A DNA stretch of 44,587 nucleotides from Hyphomicrobiales bacterium (GCA_900472925.1 UCJU01000040.1:54988-99574); one strand, 5' to 3'. Positions 33,268 through 43,398 are shown, counted from the stretch's first letter. The notes: a model not told the origin generated them from the letters alone. Made by a program: numbers and translations.

Positions 33268-35304
33268 TCAGAATTCCTGCCACTCGTCGCGGTTCTGGGC
33301 CACTGCGGCGTTGCCGTTGAAGGCGCGCGCGACATTTCCCATCATCTTGCGTGCCGGTGAAGCAACAGGTGCAGAGCGAGATGATACGGCAACCGGTCTG
33401 GCCGTGGCAGAGGCGTAAGAGACCTTGTCGTTACCTAAGCGGAACCGGCCGACGAGCGAGACCAGATTTTCGGCCTCACCGCTCAGCTTATGTGTTGCCG
33501 CCGAGGTTTCTTCAACCATTGCCGCATTGCGCTGCGTCACCTGATCCATCTGGTTGATGGCAGTGTTGACCTCGTGCAAGCCTGTCGACTGCTCCTTGGC
33601 AGCTGTGGCGATGGAGTGGATATGATCGTTGATGCCGAGAACGCGGGTCTCGATCTCATCCAGGGCTTCACCGGTCTGTTGTACCAGCTTCACGCCATTG
33701 CCGACCTCATCGCCCGACTTGGTGATGAGAGCCTTGATGTCCTTGGCAGCATTGGCGGAGCGCTGTGCAAGCTCGCGCACTTCCTGCGCAACCACCGCAA
33801 AGCCCTTGCCTGCTTCACCGGCCCGCGCCGCTTCCACACCGGCATTGAGCGCCAGCAGGTTGGTCTGGAACGCGATTTCATCGATCACGTTGATAATCTG
33901 GCTGATTTCACGCGAGGCCTGTTCGATCCGGCCCATGGCCGACACGGCATCACGTACCACCCTGGCCGATTGCGAGGTTTTGTCCTTAGTCTCGGACACC
34001 ATCGCGCTGGCTTCCTGCGCGCGTTCCGTGGAGTTGCGCACCACAGCGGTGATCTCGTCGAGAGCAGCGGATGTTTCCTCCAGCGCGGCAGCCTGCTGTT
34101 CGGTTCGCTTGGATAGATCGTCTGCCGCAGCGCGCAATTCATTGGCATTGCCGCTGATGCTTTCCGTGCTGCCCCGAACCTCGGTCATCGTGCCCTTGAG
34201 CTTGGCGAATGTCTCGTTCACGTCCGATTGAAGCTGGGCGAAGACGCCGTGGAAACTGCCGTTCATCGTCTGCGTCAGGTCGCCTTGAGCCAGACTTTCG
34301 ATGACGCGCCCGGTCTCCGTCACACCACTATCGACGCTGGTCAAGAGCGCATTGATGTTCTGCCCAAACCGGTTGAGATTTTCATCGCCGTAATCCTTGG
34401 TAATACGATGTCCGAAATCACCGGCGGCGGCGGCGCTCACCACCTCGGCCATACCCGCCTGCAAATCGTCGCTCTTGGCACGCATCGCAGCTTCCTGCGC
34501 ATTCATGCGACGAACCTCCAGACCGTTGCGCTTGAAAACCTCAACGGCTGCGGCCATTTCGCCGATTTCGTCCTTGCGCCCAAGGCATGGCACATCCGTT
34601 TCTAGGTTGCCCTCGGCCACGGCGTTCATTGCTTCCGACACTTTCAGAATAGGACCGCTCAGCTGCTTGGATCCGACATATAGGCCGAACGCAGCACCAA
34701 TAACGACGCCACCCACGGTCACCAGGGCAACGACGAGAAAGATCATTTCACCGAAGCTTTCAATGTCTGCTTTGATAGCCTCGAGCTCTGCCAGGTCGGA
34801 TTTGACCACGGCATCGATTTCACCCTGATAGGCCTTGCGGTTTTCGCGGTTGGCATCGTTATTGCCCTGCGCATTGGCATCCTGCGGGCTGACATCGCGG
34901 CCAAGACGTACGGTCTCCGTACGGAAAGCGCGGAACTCCTCAAAGCGCTTCTCAAGATTGGCAAATTGTGTTGCCTGACTGGCGGGAATCTGCGGTTTCC
35001 ACTGCTTCAACAACGCGTCCATATCGGCCAGGTTCTTCATCAGGCCATCGCCGAACTTGGACGCAGCAGCCGTGTCCTTTGCCGCATATATGCCCCGCGC
35101 TTCCATCACCACGGCTGTGACAAGGCGGTTCAGCGTTTCGCCGCGGCGTGCGCGGTCTGCCACAGCGTCCAATGTCAGCGTCTGTTTGTGGTATTCACCG
35201 ACGGCGAAAATCGACAAGCCTCCAATGGTACATGCCACAAGGCTCAGTAGCCCCACCAGAAGATTTATTCTGCCCCGTATTCTCAACTGCGTGTTCCCCC
35301 TCAA
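33268..35304 (-). CDS. Methyl-accepting chemotaxis protein
   Basis: Transmembrane chemoreceptor, 678 residues. The first membrane span is at about 10-35, a periplasmic four-helix-type sensor of about 150 residues follows, the second span is near 188-210, then HAMP repeats and the cytoplasmic signalling domain. The tip sequence EIAFQTNLLALNAGVEAARA is canonical. The last five residues, EWQEF, fit the x-[aromatic]-x-x-[aromatic] tether for CheR/CheB. Translation appears to start at TTG 35304 after GGGAGGGG; a second TTG at 35286 is also possible. No chemotaxis operon is adjacent, and the ligand is unknown. Confidence 0.92.
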   Translation of the reverse strand: MRGNTQLRIRGRINLLVGLLSLVACTIGGLSIFAVGEYHKQTLTLDAVADRARRGETLNRLVTAVVMEARGIYAAKDTAAASKFGDGLMKNLADMDALLKQWKPQIPASQATQFANLEKRFEEFRAFRTETVRLGRDVSPQDANAQGNNDANRENRKAYQGEIDAVVKSDLAELEAIKADIESFGEMIFLVVALVTVGGVVIGAAFGLYVGSKQLSGPILKVSEAMNAVAEGNLETDVPCLGRKDEIGEMAAAVEVFKRNGLEVRRMNAQEAAMRAKSDDLQAGMAEVVSAAAAGDFGHRITKDYGDENLNRFGQNINALLTSVDSGVTETGRVIESLAQGDLTQTMNGSFHGVFAQLQSDVNETFAKLKGTMTEVRGSTESISGNANELRAAADDLSKRTEQQAAALEETSAALDEITAVVRNSTERAQEASAMVSETKDKTSQSARVVRDAVSAMGRIEQASREISQIINVIDEIAFQTNLLALNAGVEAARAGEAGKGFAVVAQEVRELAQRSANAAKDIKALITKSGDEVGNGVKLVQQTGEALDEIETRVLGINDHIHSIATAAKEQSTGLHEVNTAINQMDQVTQRNAAMVEETSAATHKLSGEAENLVSLVGRFRLGNDKVSYASATARPVAVSSRSAPVASPARKMMGNVARAFNGNAAVAQNRDEWQEF

Positions 35305-35657
35305 AACGCCCCTCCCACACGAATGTGAGAACGAAATCGAAATAATCGTTCGTCAGGATAACTTTATATAGGCTCTCTTAATAAAGAATTTCCGATTTTA
35401 GCGGTCTCTTACTCTACCCGGCAATAGAAGACCTTGATGAATGCTTGGACGTTTGGTAACCGTGCAGGCCTGTACATCTACTCCCCAACATGAGCGAGGG
35501 GATTGAGCGTCAGCGATTGACTTTGCAGGCCGGAAGCCCTTATAAGCCCGCACGTTCGCGCACTTGTGCTTGCGCATGCGCCTGAACGCCAAAACGAAAC
35601 GCTCTTGTCCCAAAAGGGGCAAAGTCAAGAAGGGCCGCACCCCGCGGTATTAAATAA
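35305..35657. other. Intergenic region between chemoreceptor and rpmH
   Basis: About 350 bases with no gene on either strand that I can support. It contains the upstream region of the chemoreceptor on the left and the rpmH promoter and leader on the right. No DnaA-box cluster typical of an origin was noticed. Confidence 0.5.
35517..35545 (+). promoter_or_regulatory. Sigma-70-type promoter of rpmH
   Basis: TTGACT, 17 bases, TTATAA: near-consensus in both boxes and spacing. Transcription would begin near 35552, giving a leader of about 105 bases before rpmH, as expected for a strong ribosomal-protein promoter. Confidence 0.75.
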
Positions 35658-35795
35658 ATGTCTAAGCGTACTTTCCAGCCATCCAAGCTTGTTCGCAAGC
35701 GTCGTCATGGTTTCCGCTCCCGCATGGCAACTGCCGGCGGTCGCAAGGTTCTGGCTGCTCGCCGCACACGCGGCCGCGCCCGTCTCTCGGCCTAA
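35658..35795 (+). CDS. rpmH: 50S ribosomal protein L34
   Basis: A 45-residue, very basic protein starting [20 protein letters not shown] and ending in RGRARLSA, the unmistakable L34 pattern. It is the first gene of the classic rpmH-rnpA-yidC order. No strong Shine-Dalgarno sequence precedes the ATG; the sequence there is AT-rich (TATTAAATAA), which may suit efficient initiation. Confidence 0.97.
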   Translation: MSKRTFQPSKLVRKRRHGFRSRMATAGGRKVLAARRTRGRARLSA

Positions 35796-35825
35796 TTGGC
35801 CATAGCCCGATGAAAGTCGTGGCAC

Positions 35826-36209
35826 ATGACGCATGAGAAGAAAATACCCGGTCGGTTGAAAAACCGACCGGAGTTTCTTGCTGTCCAGGCAGGAGAAAAA
35901 CGGCGAGGCGGGACTTTCCTGATGGAGGTTCTGGATCGCAAAAAGCCTGAAACCGAACCCAGGGTTGGCTTCACGGTTACCAAACGCCAAGGAAATGCGG
36001 TTGAACGCAACCGAATGCGCCGCCGTCTGAAGGAGGCCGTCAGGCTTTCGGCAGGGTTGGAAATGAAACCCGGACATGACTATGTGATTGTCGCCCGTAG
36101 GGACGTACTGAATACCGAATTTGCCGTACTGGAACACTTGCTCATAGAGCGGATCAAAGGACGAGCGAAATCCGGACGCCCTCGGGAGACCCGCTCCAGG
36201 AAAGAATGA
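35826..36209 (+). CDS. rnpA: Ribonuclease P protein component
   Basis: Basic 127-residue protein subunit that helps RNase P RNA mature tRNA 5' ends. The RNR motif [19 protein letters not shown] and the preceding VGFTVTKRQ are diagnostic. It follows rpmH by 30 bases, and its stop overlaps the yidC start region, consistent with one transcript. Confidence 0.95.
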   Translation: MTHEKKIPGRLKNRPEFLAVQAGEKRRGGTFLMEVLDRKKPETEPRVGFTVTKRQGNAVERNRMRRRLKEAVRLSAGLEMKPGHDYVIVARRDVLNTEFAVLEHLLIERIKGRAKSGRPRETRSRKE

Positions 36210-38014
36210 TGGAAAAAAACCGCAACTACTTTATCGCGATAGGCCTTTCGGTCATCATCGTGCTTGCCTGGCAGTTCCTCTACATGAATCCGCGCATAGA
36301 GCAGCAGCGCCGCGCCGAAGAGGCTCGACAGGCGCAGCAGGCGACGCAACAGACAACGACAACGAATGCCGCACCCGGCACCGCCGCTGCACCCACCGGC
36401 ACCCTGCCCGGTGCAACCGGCCAGCCGGCTGCCACGGTCTCGCGCGAAGAATCGCTGTCGAAATCGCAGCGCATCCAGATCGACACAAATGCGGTTCAGG
36501 GCTCCATCAGCCTGACGGGCGCGCGCCTGGATGACATCCGCCTCAAGGATTATCACGAGACGGTCGACGACTCGAGCCCGCTGATCACGCTGTTTTCCCC
36601 CTCCGATACCCATGACGGTTACTTTACCGAACTTGGCTACATTGCTGGCGAGGCGACAACGGGTTCGGCCCCTGGACCTTCCACCGTCTGGACCGCGCCT
36701 GCAGGTGCAAAGCTGACGGAAACGACACCTGTCGCACTGACATTCACCAATGATGCTGGCGTCGTGTTCACACGCACGATCGCCATCGATGATCACTACA
36801 TGATTACGGTGACCGACAAGATCGACAATCCCGGCCAGACGCCGGTGTCGTTCTCGACCTATGGCCGCATCACCCGAAACAACAAGCCCACGACACCTGC
36901 CGTCTTCGTCATTCACGAAGGTTTTCTGGGCGTTGCCGGTACGGATGCGGGCCTGACGGAAGATACCTACAAGAACATCGAGGAAAAGCCCGTCACCCTG
37001 CCGAAGGCAACGGGCGGCTGGCTTGGCATTACCGACAAGTATTGGGCGGCAGCGATCGTTCCTCCGCAGAACGTTGCAGTCGAAACGCGCTACTCGCACT
37101 TCACCGATGGTCAGCCTCGTTACCAGGCAGACTATCGCAGTGATGCTGTGACTGTTGCCCCCGGCCAGTCCATCGAACTGAAGAACCTCGTTTTTGCCGG
37201 TGCCAAGGAAGTTCCGCTGGTTGACCGTTACGAGACGCAATACAGCATTCCCAAGTTCGACCGCCTGATCGACTGGGGCTGGTTCTACTTCATCACCAAG
37301 CCAATGTTCAAACTGATGGATTTCTTCTTCCGTTATTTTGGCAACTTCGGTGTGGCGATCCTGCTGACAACAATCGTCGTCAAGCTGCTCTTCTTCCCGC
37401 TGGCCTCCAAGCAATACGCGTCCATGGCCAACATGAAACGTATGCAGCCGAAGATGGCGGAGCTGAAAGCCAAGCATGGCGATGACCGCATGGCCTTGCA
37501 GCAGGCGACAATGGCGCTCTACAAGGAAGAGAAGATCAATCCTGTCGCCGGTTGCTGGCCAATGCTGTTGCAGATTCCGGTCTTCTTCGCGCTCTACAAG
37601 GTCATTTACGTCACCATCGAAATGCGCCATGCGCCGTTCTTTGGCTGGATTCACGACCTGTCAGCGCCGGACCCGACCTCGCTCTTCAACCTGTTCGGTC
37701 TTCTGCCTTACGACGTGCCGCACTTCCTGATGATCGGCGTCTGGCCTATCGTCATGGGCATCACCATGTTCATGCAGATGCGCATGAACCCGACGCCTCC
37801 TGATCCGACACAGGCGATGATCTTCACCTGGATGCCGCTGATCTTTACCTTCATGCTGGCGTCATTCCCTGCAGGTCTGGTTATCTACTGGGCATGGAAC
37901 AACACCCTGTCGATCAGCCAACAGGCTGTGATCATGAAGCGCCATGGTGCCAAGATCGAGCTGTTTGACAATATCAAGGCATTGTTCAAACGGAAGCCGG
38001 TGGAAACCAAATGA
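36206..38014 (+). CDS. yidC: Membrane protein insertase YidC
   Basis: Inner-membrane insertase, 602 residues. An N-terminal anchor ([20 protein letters not shown]) is followed by a Thr/Ala/Pro/Gln-rich linker (about 35-75), a large periplasmic P1 domain and five C-terminal membrane spans beginning near residue 360, with the cytoplasmic hairpin [19 protein letters not shown] between the first two. The usual length for gram-negative YidC. Two adjacent ATGs (36206 and 36209) are possible; AGGAAAG suits the second slightly better. The end overlaps engB (ATGA). Confidence 0.96.
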   Translation: MMEKNRNYFIAIGLSVIIVLAWQFLYMNPRIEQQRRAEEARQAQQATQQTTTTNAAPGTAAAPTGTLPGATGQPAATVSREESLSKSQRIQIDTNAVQGSISLTGARLDDIRLKDYHETVDDSSPLITLFSPSDTHDGYFTELGYIAGEATTGSAPGPSTVWTAPAGAKLTETTPVALTFTNDAGVVFTRTIAIDDHYMITVTDKIDNPGQTPVSFSTYGRITRNNKPTTPAVFVIHEGFLGVAGTDAGLTEDTYKNIEEKPVTLPKATGGWLGITDKYWAAAIVPPQNVAVETRYSHFTDGQPRYQADYRSDAVTVAPGQSIELKNLVFAGAKEVPLVDRYETQYSIPKFDRLIDWGWFYFITKPMFKLMDFFFRYFGNFGVAILLTTIVVKLLFFPLASKQYASMANMKRMQPKMAELKAKHGDDRMALQQATMALYKEEKINPVAGCWPMLLQIPVFFALYKVIYVTIEMRHAPFFGWIHDLSAPDPTSLFNLFGLLPYDVPHFLMIGVWPIVMGITMFMQMRMNPTPPDPTQAMIFTWMPLIFTFMLASFPAGLVIYWAWNNTLSISQQAVIMKRHGAKIELFDNIKALFKRKPVETK

Positions 38015-38679
38015 CCAGCGATATCAACGGCGGCCAACCGGCAACGGAAAAGCCGCTCTTCGGGCGGCCCTGGATTTTCATTCGCGGCGTTCCCGCCATG
38101 AAGTTTCTACCGCCCGAGGGACCGCCGGAGATTGCCTTTGCCGGACGCTCCAATGTCGGCAAATCTTCGCTCATCAACGCGCTCGTCGGCCATAAGGGGC
38201 TGGCGCGCACGTCCAATACGCCGGGCCGTACGCAGGAACTCAACTACTTCGTTCCCGAAGGCTATTCCGGCCAAGCTGGCGACATGCCACCGATGGCACT
38301 GGTGGATATGCCCGGTTACGGCTATGCAAAGGCACCGAAGGACCATGTCGACGCCTGGACGAAGCTGGTCTTCGATTACCTGCGTGGCCGTGCAACTCTC
38401 AAGCGCGTTTACCTGCTGATCGACGCTCGTCACGGCATCAAGGCCAATGACGAGGACGTTTTGAAAATCCTCGACAAGGCCGCCATATCCTATCAGGTGG
38501 TGTTGACCAAAACCGACAAGATCAAGGATGTCGCCGTACCGCGCCTCATCAACGAGACCCTGGAGAAAATCCGCAAGCGTCCAGCGGCTTACCCCGAGGT
38601 TCTGGCGACATCGTCAGAAAAGTCCGCGGGCCTTGATCTGCTACGCGCGGAAATTTGCAAGACCGTCGGTATTGTCTGA
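38011..38679 (+). CDS. engB: Ribosome biogenesis GTPase EngB (YihA/YsxC)
   Basis: Small essential-type GTPase of 222 residues. G1 is GRSNVGKSS (45-53), G3 is DMPGYG (99-104) and G4 is TKTD (166-169). The basic C-terminal region ends in TVGIV. It is thought to act in large-subunit assembly. Start overlaps the yidC stop, so it is the fourth gene of the rpmH operon. Confidence 0.95.
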   Translation: MTSDINGGQPATEKPLFGRPWIFIRGVPAMKFLPPEGPPEIAFAGRSNVGKSSLINALVGHKGLARTSNTPGRTQELNYFVPEGYSGQAGDMPPMALVDMPGYGYAKAPKDHVDAWTKLVFDYLRGRATLKRVYLLIDARHGIKANDEDVLKILDKAAISYQVVLTKTDKIKDVAVPRLINETLEKIRKRPAAYPEVLATSSEKSAGLDLLRAEICKTVGIV

Positions 38680-38728
38680 GGATTGTGGGGCGGCATAAGC
38701 CGCCTCCCTTCTTTCCGGGCGCAGTGTC

Positions 38729-39106
38729 TCAAGCGACGGAGAACAGCAGAACGGCTGCCCACAGCAGTGCCGCAGACGTGGTCAACCGCCAGAAACGAAC
38801 AGAATTCCAGAGCGCTGACAAAATGGCAAACCGCCCGTACGGGGTGCGGTGAAGTTTGTCATCCGGCCTGCGCAGAGCGTGAGCTGTCGACGCATCCATG
38901 TAAGACGAAAAGTTGCGCTGTTCGCTTGCGACGGTGTGGCCAAGGTTCTCCTGCCAACGGCGGACCATGGCTGCGAACTGCCGGTCTGTCTTCATGCGTT
39001 TGGCGAGCGCGGCATTCGCCTCGGGGCTCAGTGCTCCCAGCACATACTCGCCTGCGAGCACTTCGTCTTTCAAACCGCTTCGCTTCTCCCGATCCGGCAA
39101 GGTCAT
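38729..39106 (-). CDS. Short anti-sigma-factor-like membrane protein
   Basis: A 125-residue protein. The N-terminal half (LAGEYVLGALSPEANAAL, MVRRWQENLG) looks like the sigma-binding domain of RskA-type anti-sigma factors. One membrane helix follows at about 105-124 (FWRLTTSAALLWAAVLLFSV) and the protein stops there. The normal periplasmic RskA domain is absent, and no sigma gene is adjacent. It may be a truncated relic or a short functional form. The open frame extends upstream to 39214, but the inner ATG opens at the conserved domain and has AGGAG about 11 bases before it. It is convergent with engB. Confidence 0.62.
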   Translation of the reverse strand: MTLPDREKRSGLKDEVLAGEYVLGALSPEANAALAKRMKTDRQFAAMVRRWQENLGHTVASEQRNFSSYMDASTAHALRRPDDKLHRTPYGRFAILSALWNSVRFWRLTTSAALLWAAVLLFSVA

Positions 39107-39341
39107 TCGTCTTCGAACTCCTGGCTTTGTGCGCCACCGCCAGAACGGTCTGCCAGCAATCCATCGCCGACGCGCGCTAATCCCTGGCCCCAAAGCTGGT
39201 CCGATTGTTCGCATATGTCAATCATCTTGGCCGTGACGGTACGTTCACGTTTGAATTTTCTGCGGCCGATCGGCTCTCCGTTGTTTCTTCCGTCAAAAAC
39301 TTGGGTTAAAAGCGCGGCAATCAACGACGAGGTTATTTCCC

Positions 39342-40226
39342 ATGACGTCTTCCGAAAGCGAAATGCAGGCCCGCCTTCTCGCACAGGCTCTGCCTTTCAT
39401 GCAGAAATACGAGCACAAGACCATCGTCGTGAAATATGGCGGCCATGCCATGGGAGACAACAGTCTTGGTAAGGCTTTTGCTGAAGACATCGCCCTTCTC
39501 AAGCAATCCGGCATCAACCCCATCGTCGTTCATGGCGGCGGTCCGCAGATCGGTGCGATGCTGAGCAGAATGGGCATCGAATCGAAATTCGAGGGTGGCC
39601 TGCGCGTGACCGACGCCAAGACCGTCGAAATCGTCGAAATGGTGCTGGCCGGTTCGATCAACAAGGAAATCGTCGCTCTCATCAACCAGACCGGCGAATG
39701 GGCCATCGGCCTGTGCGGCAAGGACGGCAATATGGTCTTTGCCGAAAAGGCCAAGAAGACCGTCATTGATCCAGATAGCAATATCGAGCGCGTTCTCGAC
39801 CTCGGCTTCGTCGGCGAGGTGGTGGAAGTCGACCGCACATTGCTCGACCTTCTGGCAAAATCCGAGATGATCCCGGTTATCGCGCCCGTGGCCCCTGGCC
39901 GTGATGGCGCGACCTACAACATCAATGCCGACACATTCGCGGGTGCCATTGCCGGTGCGCTGCATGCCAGCCGCCTGCTGTTCCTGACCGATGTCGAGGG
40001 TGTTCTGGACAAGAACAAGGAGCTGATCAAGGAACTGACGGTGTCTCAGGCGCGCGCGCTGATCAAGGACGGCACGATTTCCGGCGGCATGATTCCCAAG
40101 GTTGAAACCTGCATCGAAGCGATCAAGGCGGGCGTTCAGGGTGTCGTCATCCTGAATGGCAAGACGCCACATTCGGTTCTGTTGGAAATCTTCACCGAAG
40201 GCGCGGGTACGCTCATCGTTCCCTGA
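39342..40226 (+). CDS. argB: Acetylglutamate kinase
   Basis: Second enzyme of arginine synthesis, phosphorylating N-acetylglutamate. At 294 residues it matches the arginine-sensitive hexameric type in length. Motifs are [12 protein letters not shown] with the catalytic lysine (31), [27 protein letters not shown] and [12 protein letters not shown] precedes the ATG. Its stop codon abuts the stop of the convergent EamA gene, with no terminator between. Confidence 0.96.
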   Translation: MTSSESEMQARLLAQALPFMQKYEHKTIVVKYGGHAMGDNSLGKAFAEDIALLKQSGINPIVVHGGGPQIGAMLSRMGIESKFEGGLRVTDAKTVEIVEMVLAGSINKEIVALINQTGEWAIGLCGKDGNMVFAEKAKKTVIDPDSNIERVLDLGFVGEVVEVDRTLLDLLAKSEMIPVIAPVAPGRDGATYNINADTFAGAIAGALHASRLLFLTDVEGVLDKNKELIKELTVSQARALIKDGTISGGMIPKVETCIEAIKAGVQGVVILNGKTPHSVLLEIFTEGAGTLIVP

Positions 40227-41129
40227 TTACCAGAACAGCAATCCCAGGATGCCGCTGACGATCAGCAGGCATCCTGCCAGCTCCATCGCATTGACGCGTT
40301 CGCGAAACAGAAACCAAGACGCCATGAAGGTGAAGACGAGCTCGATCTGGCCGAGCGCGCGCACATAGGCCACCTGTTGCAGTGTCATGGCGGTGAACCA
40401 GCCAGCCGATCCCAGCACGCCTGCAACGCCGACAAGGGCAGACGAGCGCCAGGTGACAAGCACCTGCACGATCTCGCGCTTGTCCTTCCAGGCCATCCAC
40501 ACCAGCATGAAGGCCGTCTGGAATGTGGTGACGCAGGCCAGGGTGACGGCTGCCGACATGATTGGCCCTGCCCCATGCAGCGACAGTGACGCACTTCGAT
40601 AAGCCACCGCCGATATGCCGAACACACCGCCGGATGCGATGCCGAGCAAGGCCGTGGGGCTGGTCATCGCTGTGACGGTGTTTCGCCATGACAGCGGTAG
40701 CCGCGCCATGGATATCGTCATCACGCCGATGACGCCGACGATGATGGCACCAATTGCCCCCGGCGTCAGCTTCTCACCCAATATGACGAAACCGAACAGA
40801 GCGGCCTGGACCGGCTCCGTTTTCGAATATGCCGTGCCAACAGCAAAGTTGCGCAGCGAAAACAAATGCACCAGCATCATGGTGGCGAAGATTTGGGCCA
40901 GACCGCCCACCACCGCCCAGATTAAAAAGGGCGCGCTGAAGGTCGGAACATTTTGCTCCGCCACGAGATGGAGAAACAGCACATAGGCGATGGCAATCGG
41001 AAAGCCATAACCGAACCGTACAAAGCTTGCGCCACGCGTGCCGAGCGAGCCCTGCAAGTGCTTTTGTAGGGCCGAGCGCAGGTTCTGCATGAAGGCAGCG
41101 GCGATGGTGATGGGTATCCAGAGTTCCAT
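40227..41129 (-). CDS. EamA/DMT-superfamily transporter
   Basis: Polytopic membrane protein, 300 residues, with about ten hydrophobic segments arranged as two five-span halves, as in EamA drug/metabolite transporters. The end of the first half (YSKTEPVQAALFGFVILGEKLTPG) and of the second (LGQIELVFTFMASWFLFRER) show the internal repeat. The substrate is unknown. It reads divergently from the nucleotidase gene and its stop abuts argB. Confidence 0.85.
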   Translation of the reverse strand: MELWIPITIAAAFMQNLRSALQKHLQGSLGTRGASFVRFGYGFPIAIAYVLFLHLVAEQNVPTFSAPFLIWAVVGGLAQIFATMMLVHLFSLRNFAVGTAYSKTEPVQAALFGFVILGEKLTPGAIGAIIVGVIGVMTISMARLPLSWRNTVTAMTSPTALLGIASGGVFGISAVAYRSASLSLHGAGPIMSAAVTLACVTTFQTAFMLVWMAWKDKREIVQVLVTWRSSALVGVAGVLGSAGWFTAMTLQQVAYVRALGQIELVFTFMASWFLFRERVNAMELAGCLLIVSGILGLLFW

Positions 41130-41232
41130 AGCTACCGGTTATCATGCACTGACGCTGCCCCCCAAGGCCGGAAAGCGGCTGGAACGTCGCCTTTTCGATT
41201 TTCTTTAGGCTGATGACAGGGCATAAGAGGTC

Positions 41233-41952
41233 ATGAACACGAAACCGAAAAATGAACCGAACCCCGCCGAATTTTCCCATGTGACCGAATGGGTGTTCGA
41301 TCTCGACAACACGCTTTACCCGCATGAGGTGAACCTGTTTTCGCAGATCGACACAAACATGACAGCCTATGTCGCCGAATTGCTGCAGCTGGAGCCCGAT
41401 GAGGCGCGCAAGCTTCAAAAGCAATATTACCACGAGCATGGCACCACGCTTCAGGGCCTGATGATCCATTATGGGATCGATCCCAATGCCTTTCTGGAGC
41501 GGGCGCATGCCATCGATTATTCAGCACTTCTGCCCAACCCGGAACTGGGCGCGGCCATCAAGGCTTTGCCGGGTCGAAAGTTCATTCTGACCAATGGCAG
41601 CGTGCCGCATGCTCAAGCCGCCGCTGGCGCGCTGGGTATTCTCGACCACTTCGAAGACATCTTCGACATCGTTGCCGCCGATTATCTGCCCAAGCCCGCC
41701 AGTGCGACCTATGAGAAATTCGCAGCCCTTGCCAAACTTGATACGACCAAGGCCGCGATGTTCGAGGATTTGCCGCGCAACCTGACAGCACCCAAGGCTC
41801 TGGGCATGAAGACTGTGCTGCTGGTGCCGCGCAATCTCGAAGGCGTCATCATGGAACGCTGGGAAATTCCAGCGTCGAGCGACGATCACATCGATTTCAT
41901 CACCGATGACCTGACCGGCTTTCTGAAAGCGATCATCGAAACGGCAGACTGA
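41233..41952 (+). CDS. HAD hydrolase, pyrimidine 5'-nucleotidase-like
   Basis: A 239-residue HAD-IA hydrolase close to the SDT1/pyrimidine 5'-nucleotidase group. Motif I is VFDLDNTLYPHE (two catalytic Asp), motif II is ILTNGS, and motifs III/IV are KPASATYEK and MFEDLPRNL. The cap region ARKLQKQYYHEHGTTLQG is typical of the group. It would dephosphorylate nucleotides or similar phosphates. The upstream AAGAGG is close to the ATG. Confidence 0.85.
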   Translation: MNTKPKNEPNPAEFSHVTEWVFDLDNTLYPHEVNLFSQIDTNMTAYVAELLQLEPDEARKLQKQYYHEHGTTLQGLMIHYGIDPNAFLERAHAIDYSALLPNPELGAAIKALPGRKFILTNGSVPHAQAAAGALGILDHFEDIFDIVAADYLPKPASATYEKFAALAKLDTTKAAMFEDLPRNLTAPKALGMKTVLLVPRNLEGVIMERWEIPASSDDHIDFITDDLTGFLKAIIETAD

Positions 41953-42055
41953 CTGATATTACCGATTTGTCATGCACATTACTGATGTTTAAGTGGTGAA
42001 GTCACCAAGGGACCACTACCTTCCAATCAGGGACAGCATTTGAAAGGTACCGACC

Positions 42056-42655
42056 ATGACGATCCGTAAATTCGCGCTTACTGCTCTTGGAGCAGCCCTG
42101 GTGCTGAGCACCACAGCCCCGATGTCGATGGCCGCACTGCGCGGCGCCGGCAGAGAAGGCCCGCCCATGCGCCCGGAACTGGCCTATGTCTATCTGCTGA
42201 AGACGGCCGATACCAACAAGGATGGCAAGATTTCCAAGGAGGAATTTGCAGCCCGCCAGGATGCGCTCTTTACCGAAATCGACGCCGACAAGGACGGCTC
42301 GATCACGCCAAAGGAAATGCGTGATTACCGCAGAGCCAAGATGGAAGCCTTCCGCGCTGCCAATCCCCGCCCAGAGCGCGCCAATGCAGAAGGCATGGAT
42401 GGCAAGAAAGGCGGAAAGGAACACGCTGAGCGTGACGGCAAGCGCCATGAAGGCCGCAAGTCCGAGGGCCGTGAAGGTGGCAAACGTCCCGGTGGCCGGA
42501 TGAACGCGATGTTCGCCATGGTCGATACCGACGGCAACGGCCAGATCAGCAAGGCCGAGTTTACAGCCGCTGGTGAAAAAATGTTCACACGTCTCGACAA
42601 GAACAATGACGGCGTGATCAGCATCGACGACATGCCGGACCGTCCGTTCCTGTAA
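42056..42655 (+). CDS. Exported EF-hand calcium-binding protein
   Basis: A 199-residue protein with signal peptide (MTIRKFALTALGAALVLSTT, cleavage expected near SMA-AL). It has four EF-hand loops in two pairs: DTNKDGKISKEE and DADKDGSITPKE in the first half, DTDGNGQISKAE and DKNNDGVISIDD in the second. The pairs are joined by a highly charged Lys/Arg/Glu/Gly/His linker of about 45 residues. It is probably a periplasmic calcium binder. A small palindrome (TGGTGA-AG-TCACCA, 41994-42007) lies upstream and may be an operator. It is followed by a terminator. Confidence 0.87.
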   Translation: MTIRKFALTALGAALVLSTTAPMSMAALRGAGREGPPMRPELAYVYLLKTADTNKDGKISKEEFAARQDALFTEIDADKDGSITPKEMRDYRRAKMEAFRAANPRPERANAEGMDGKKGGKEHAERDGKRHEGRKSEGREGGKRPGGRMNAMFAMVDTDGNGQISKAEFTAAGEKMFTRLDKNNDGVISIDDMPDRPFL

Positions 42656-42680
42656 TCTCGCCTTCAATCATGATATCTGC

Positions 42681-42708
42681 AAAGCCCGCCCCATGGCGGG
42701 CTTTGTGC
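42681..42708 (+). terminator. Intrinsic terminator of the EF-hand gene
   Basis: AAAGCCCGCC-CCAT-GGCGGGCTTT, a ten-pair stem whose 3' arm ends in TTT, then GTG. It places the true start of the following LysE gene downstream of it. Confidence 0.8.
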
Positions 42709-42780
42709 GTTCGGGCCTTTCCGCTTTTCATTCCGCGTGCTCATGCTATATCGATCTATCGATGTTTGAAGGACCTGATC

Positions 42781-43398
42781 GTGAGTATCGCAACCCTCCT
42801 TGCCTATGCCACCGCTCTCTTTATCGCCGCAGCCATCCCCGGACCCGGCATGACGGCCATTGTGGCGCGGGCGCTGGGTTCGGGTTTTCGCGAAACCTTC
42901 TTCATGGGTCTTGGACTTGTGCTGGGCGACATGGTTTACCTGACCGCGGTCATTTTAGGTCTCGCCTTTGTCGCACAGACCTTTCAGGAAGCCTTTATGA
43001 TCCTGAAAATCGCCGGTGCCGTCTATCTCCTCTACATCGCCTGGAAACTCTGGACGGCGGGTTTGCTGCCGCAGGATCTGCAGGCGAAGAAAAGCACCAG
43101 CATCGCAATGTCTTTCCTGTCGGGCCTGCTGATTACTTTGGGTAATCCCAAGACTATGCTGTTTTACGTTGCGCTGGTGCCGACGCTGATCGACATCCGC
43201 ACCATCGGCAGCACCGAATATATGGTTCTGCTGGCGGTGACGTTCACCGTGCTGATGGCGGTTCTGCTTCCCTATATTCTGCTGGCGTCGAAGGCTCGCC
43301 TGCTTCTGAAGCGCCCGAGCGCATTGACCATTCTCAACCGCACTGCCGCGGGCATCCTGGCCGCCACCGCTGCGATGATCGCCACCCGCGCGACGTGA
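42781..43398 (+). CDS. LysE/RhtB-family exporter
   Basis: Inner-membrane amino-acid exporter family protein, 205 residues, six predicted spans. The N-terminal AIPGPGMTAIVARALGSGFR and the central GNPKTMLFYVALVP are the LysE/RhtB signatures. The frame is open back to 42670, but that lies within the EF-hand terminator. GTG at 42781, preceded by GAAGGA, gives the standard length. The exported substrate (Lys, Thr, homoserine lactone or other) cannot be told. Confidence 0.86.
   Translation: MSIATLLAYATALFIAAAIPGPGMTAIVARALGSGFRETFFMGLGLVLGDMVYLTAVILGLAFVAQTFQEAFMILKIAGAVYLLYIAWKLWTAGLLPQDLQAKKSTSIAMSFLSGLLITLGNPKTMLFYVALVPTLIDIRTIGSTEYMVLLAVTFTVLMAVLLPYILLASKARLLLKRPSALTILNRTAAGILAATAAMIATRAT

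Noticed and set aside
35305..35795. Chromosome origin next to rpmH
   Set aside because: rpmH lies beside the origin in some bacteria, but no dnaA gene or DnaA-box cluster is seen here, and rhizobial origins are elsewhere.
39103..39225. A 40-codon minus-strand ORF overlapping the anti-sigma-like gene start by ATGA
   Set aside because: The overlap is suggestive, but there is no ribosome site and the sequence is not protein-like to me.
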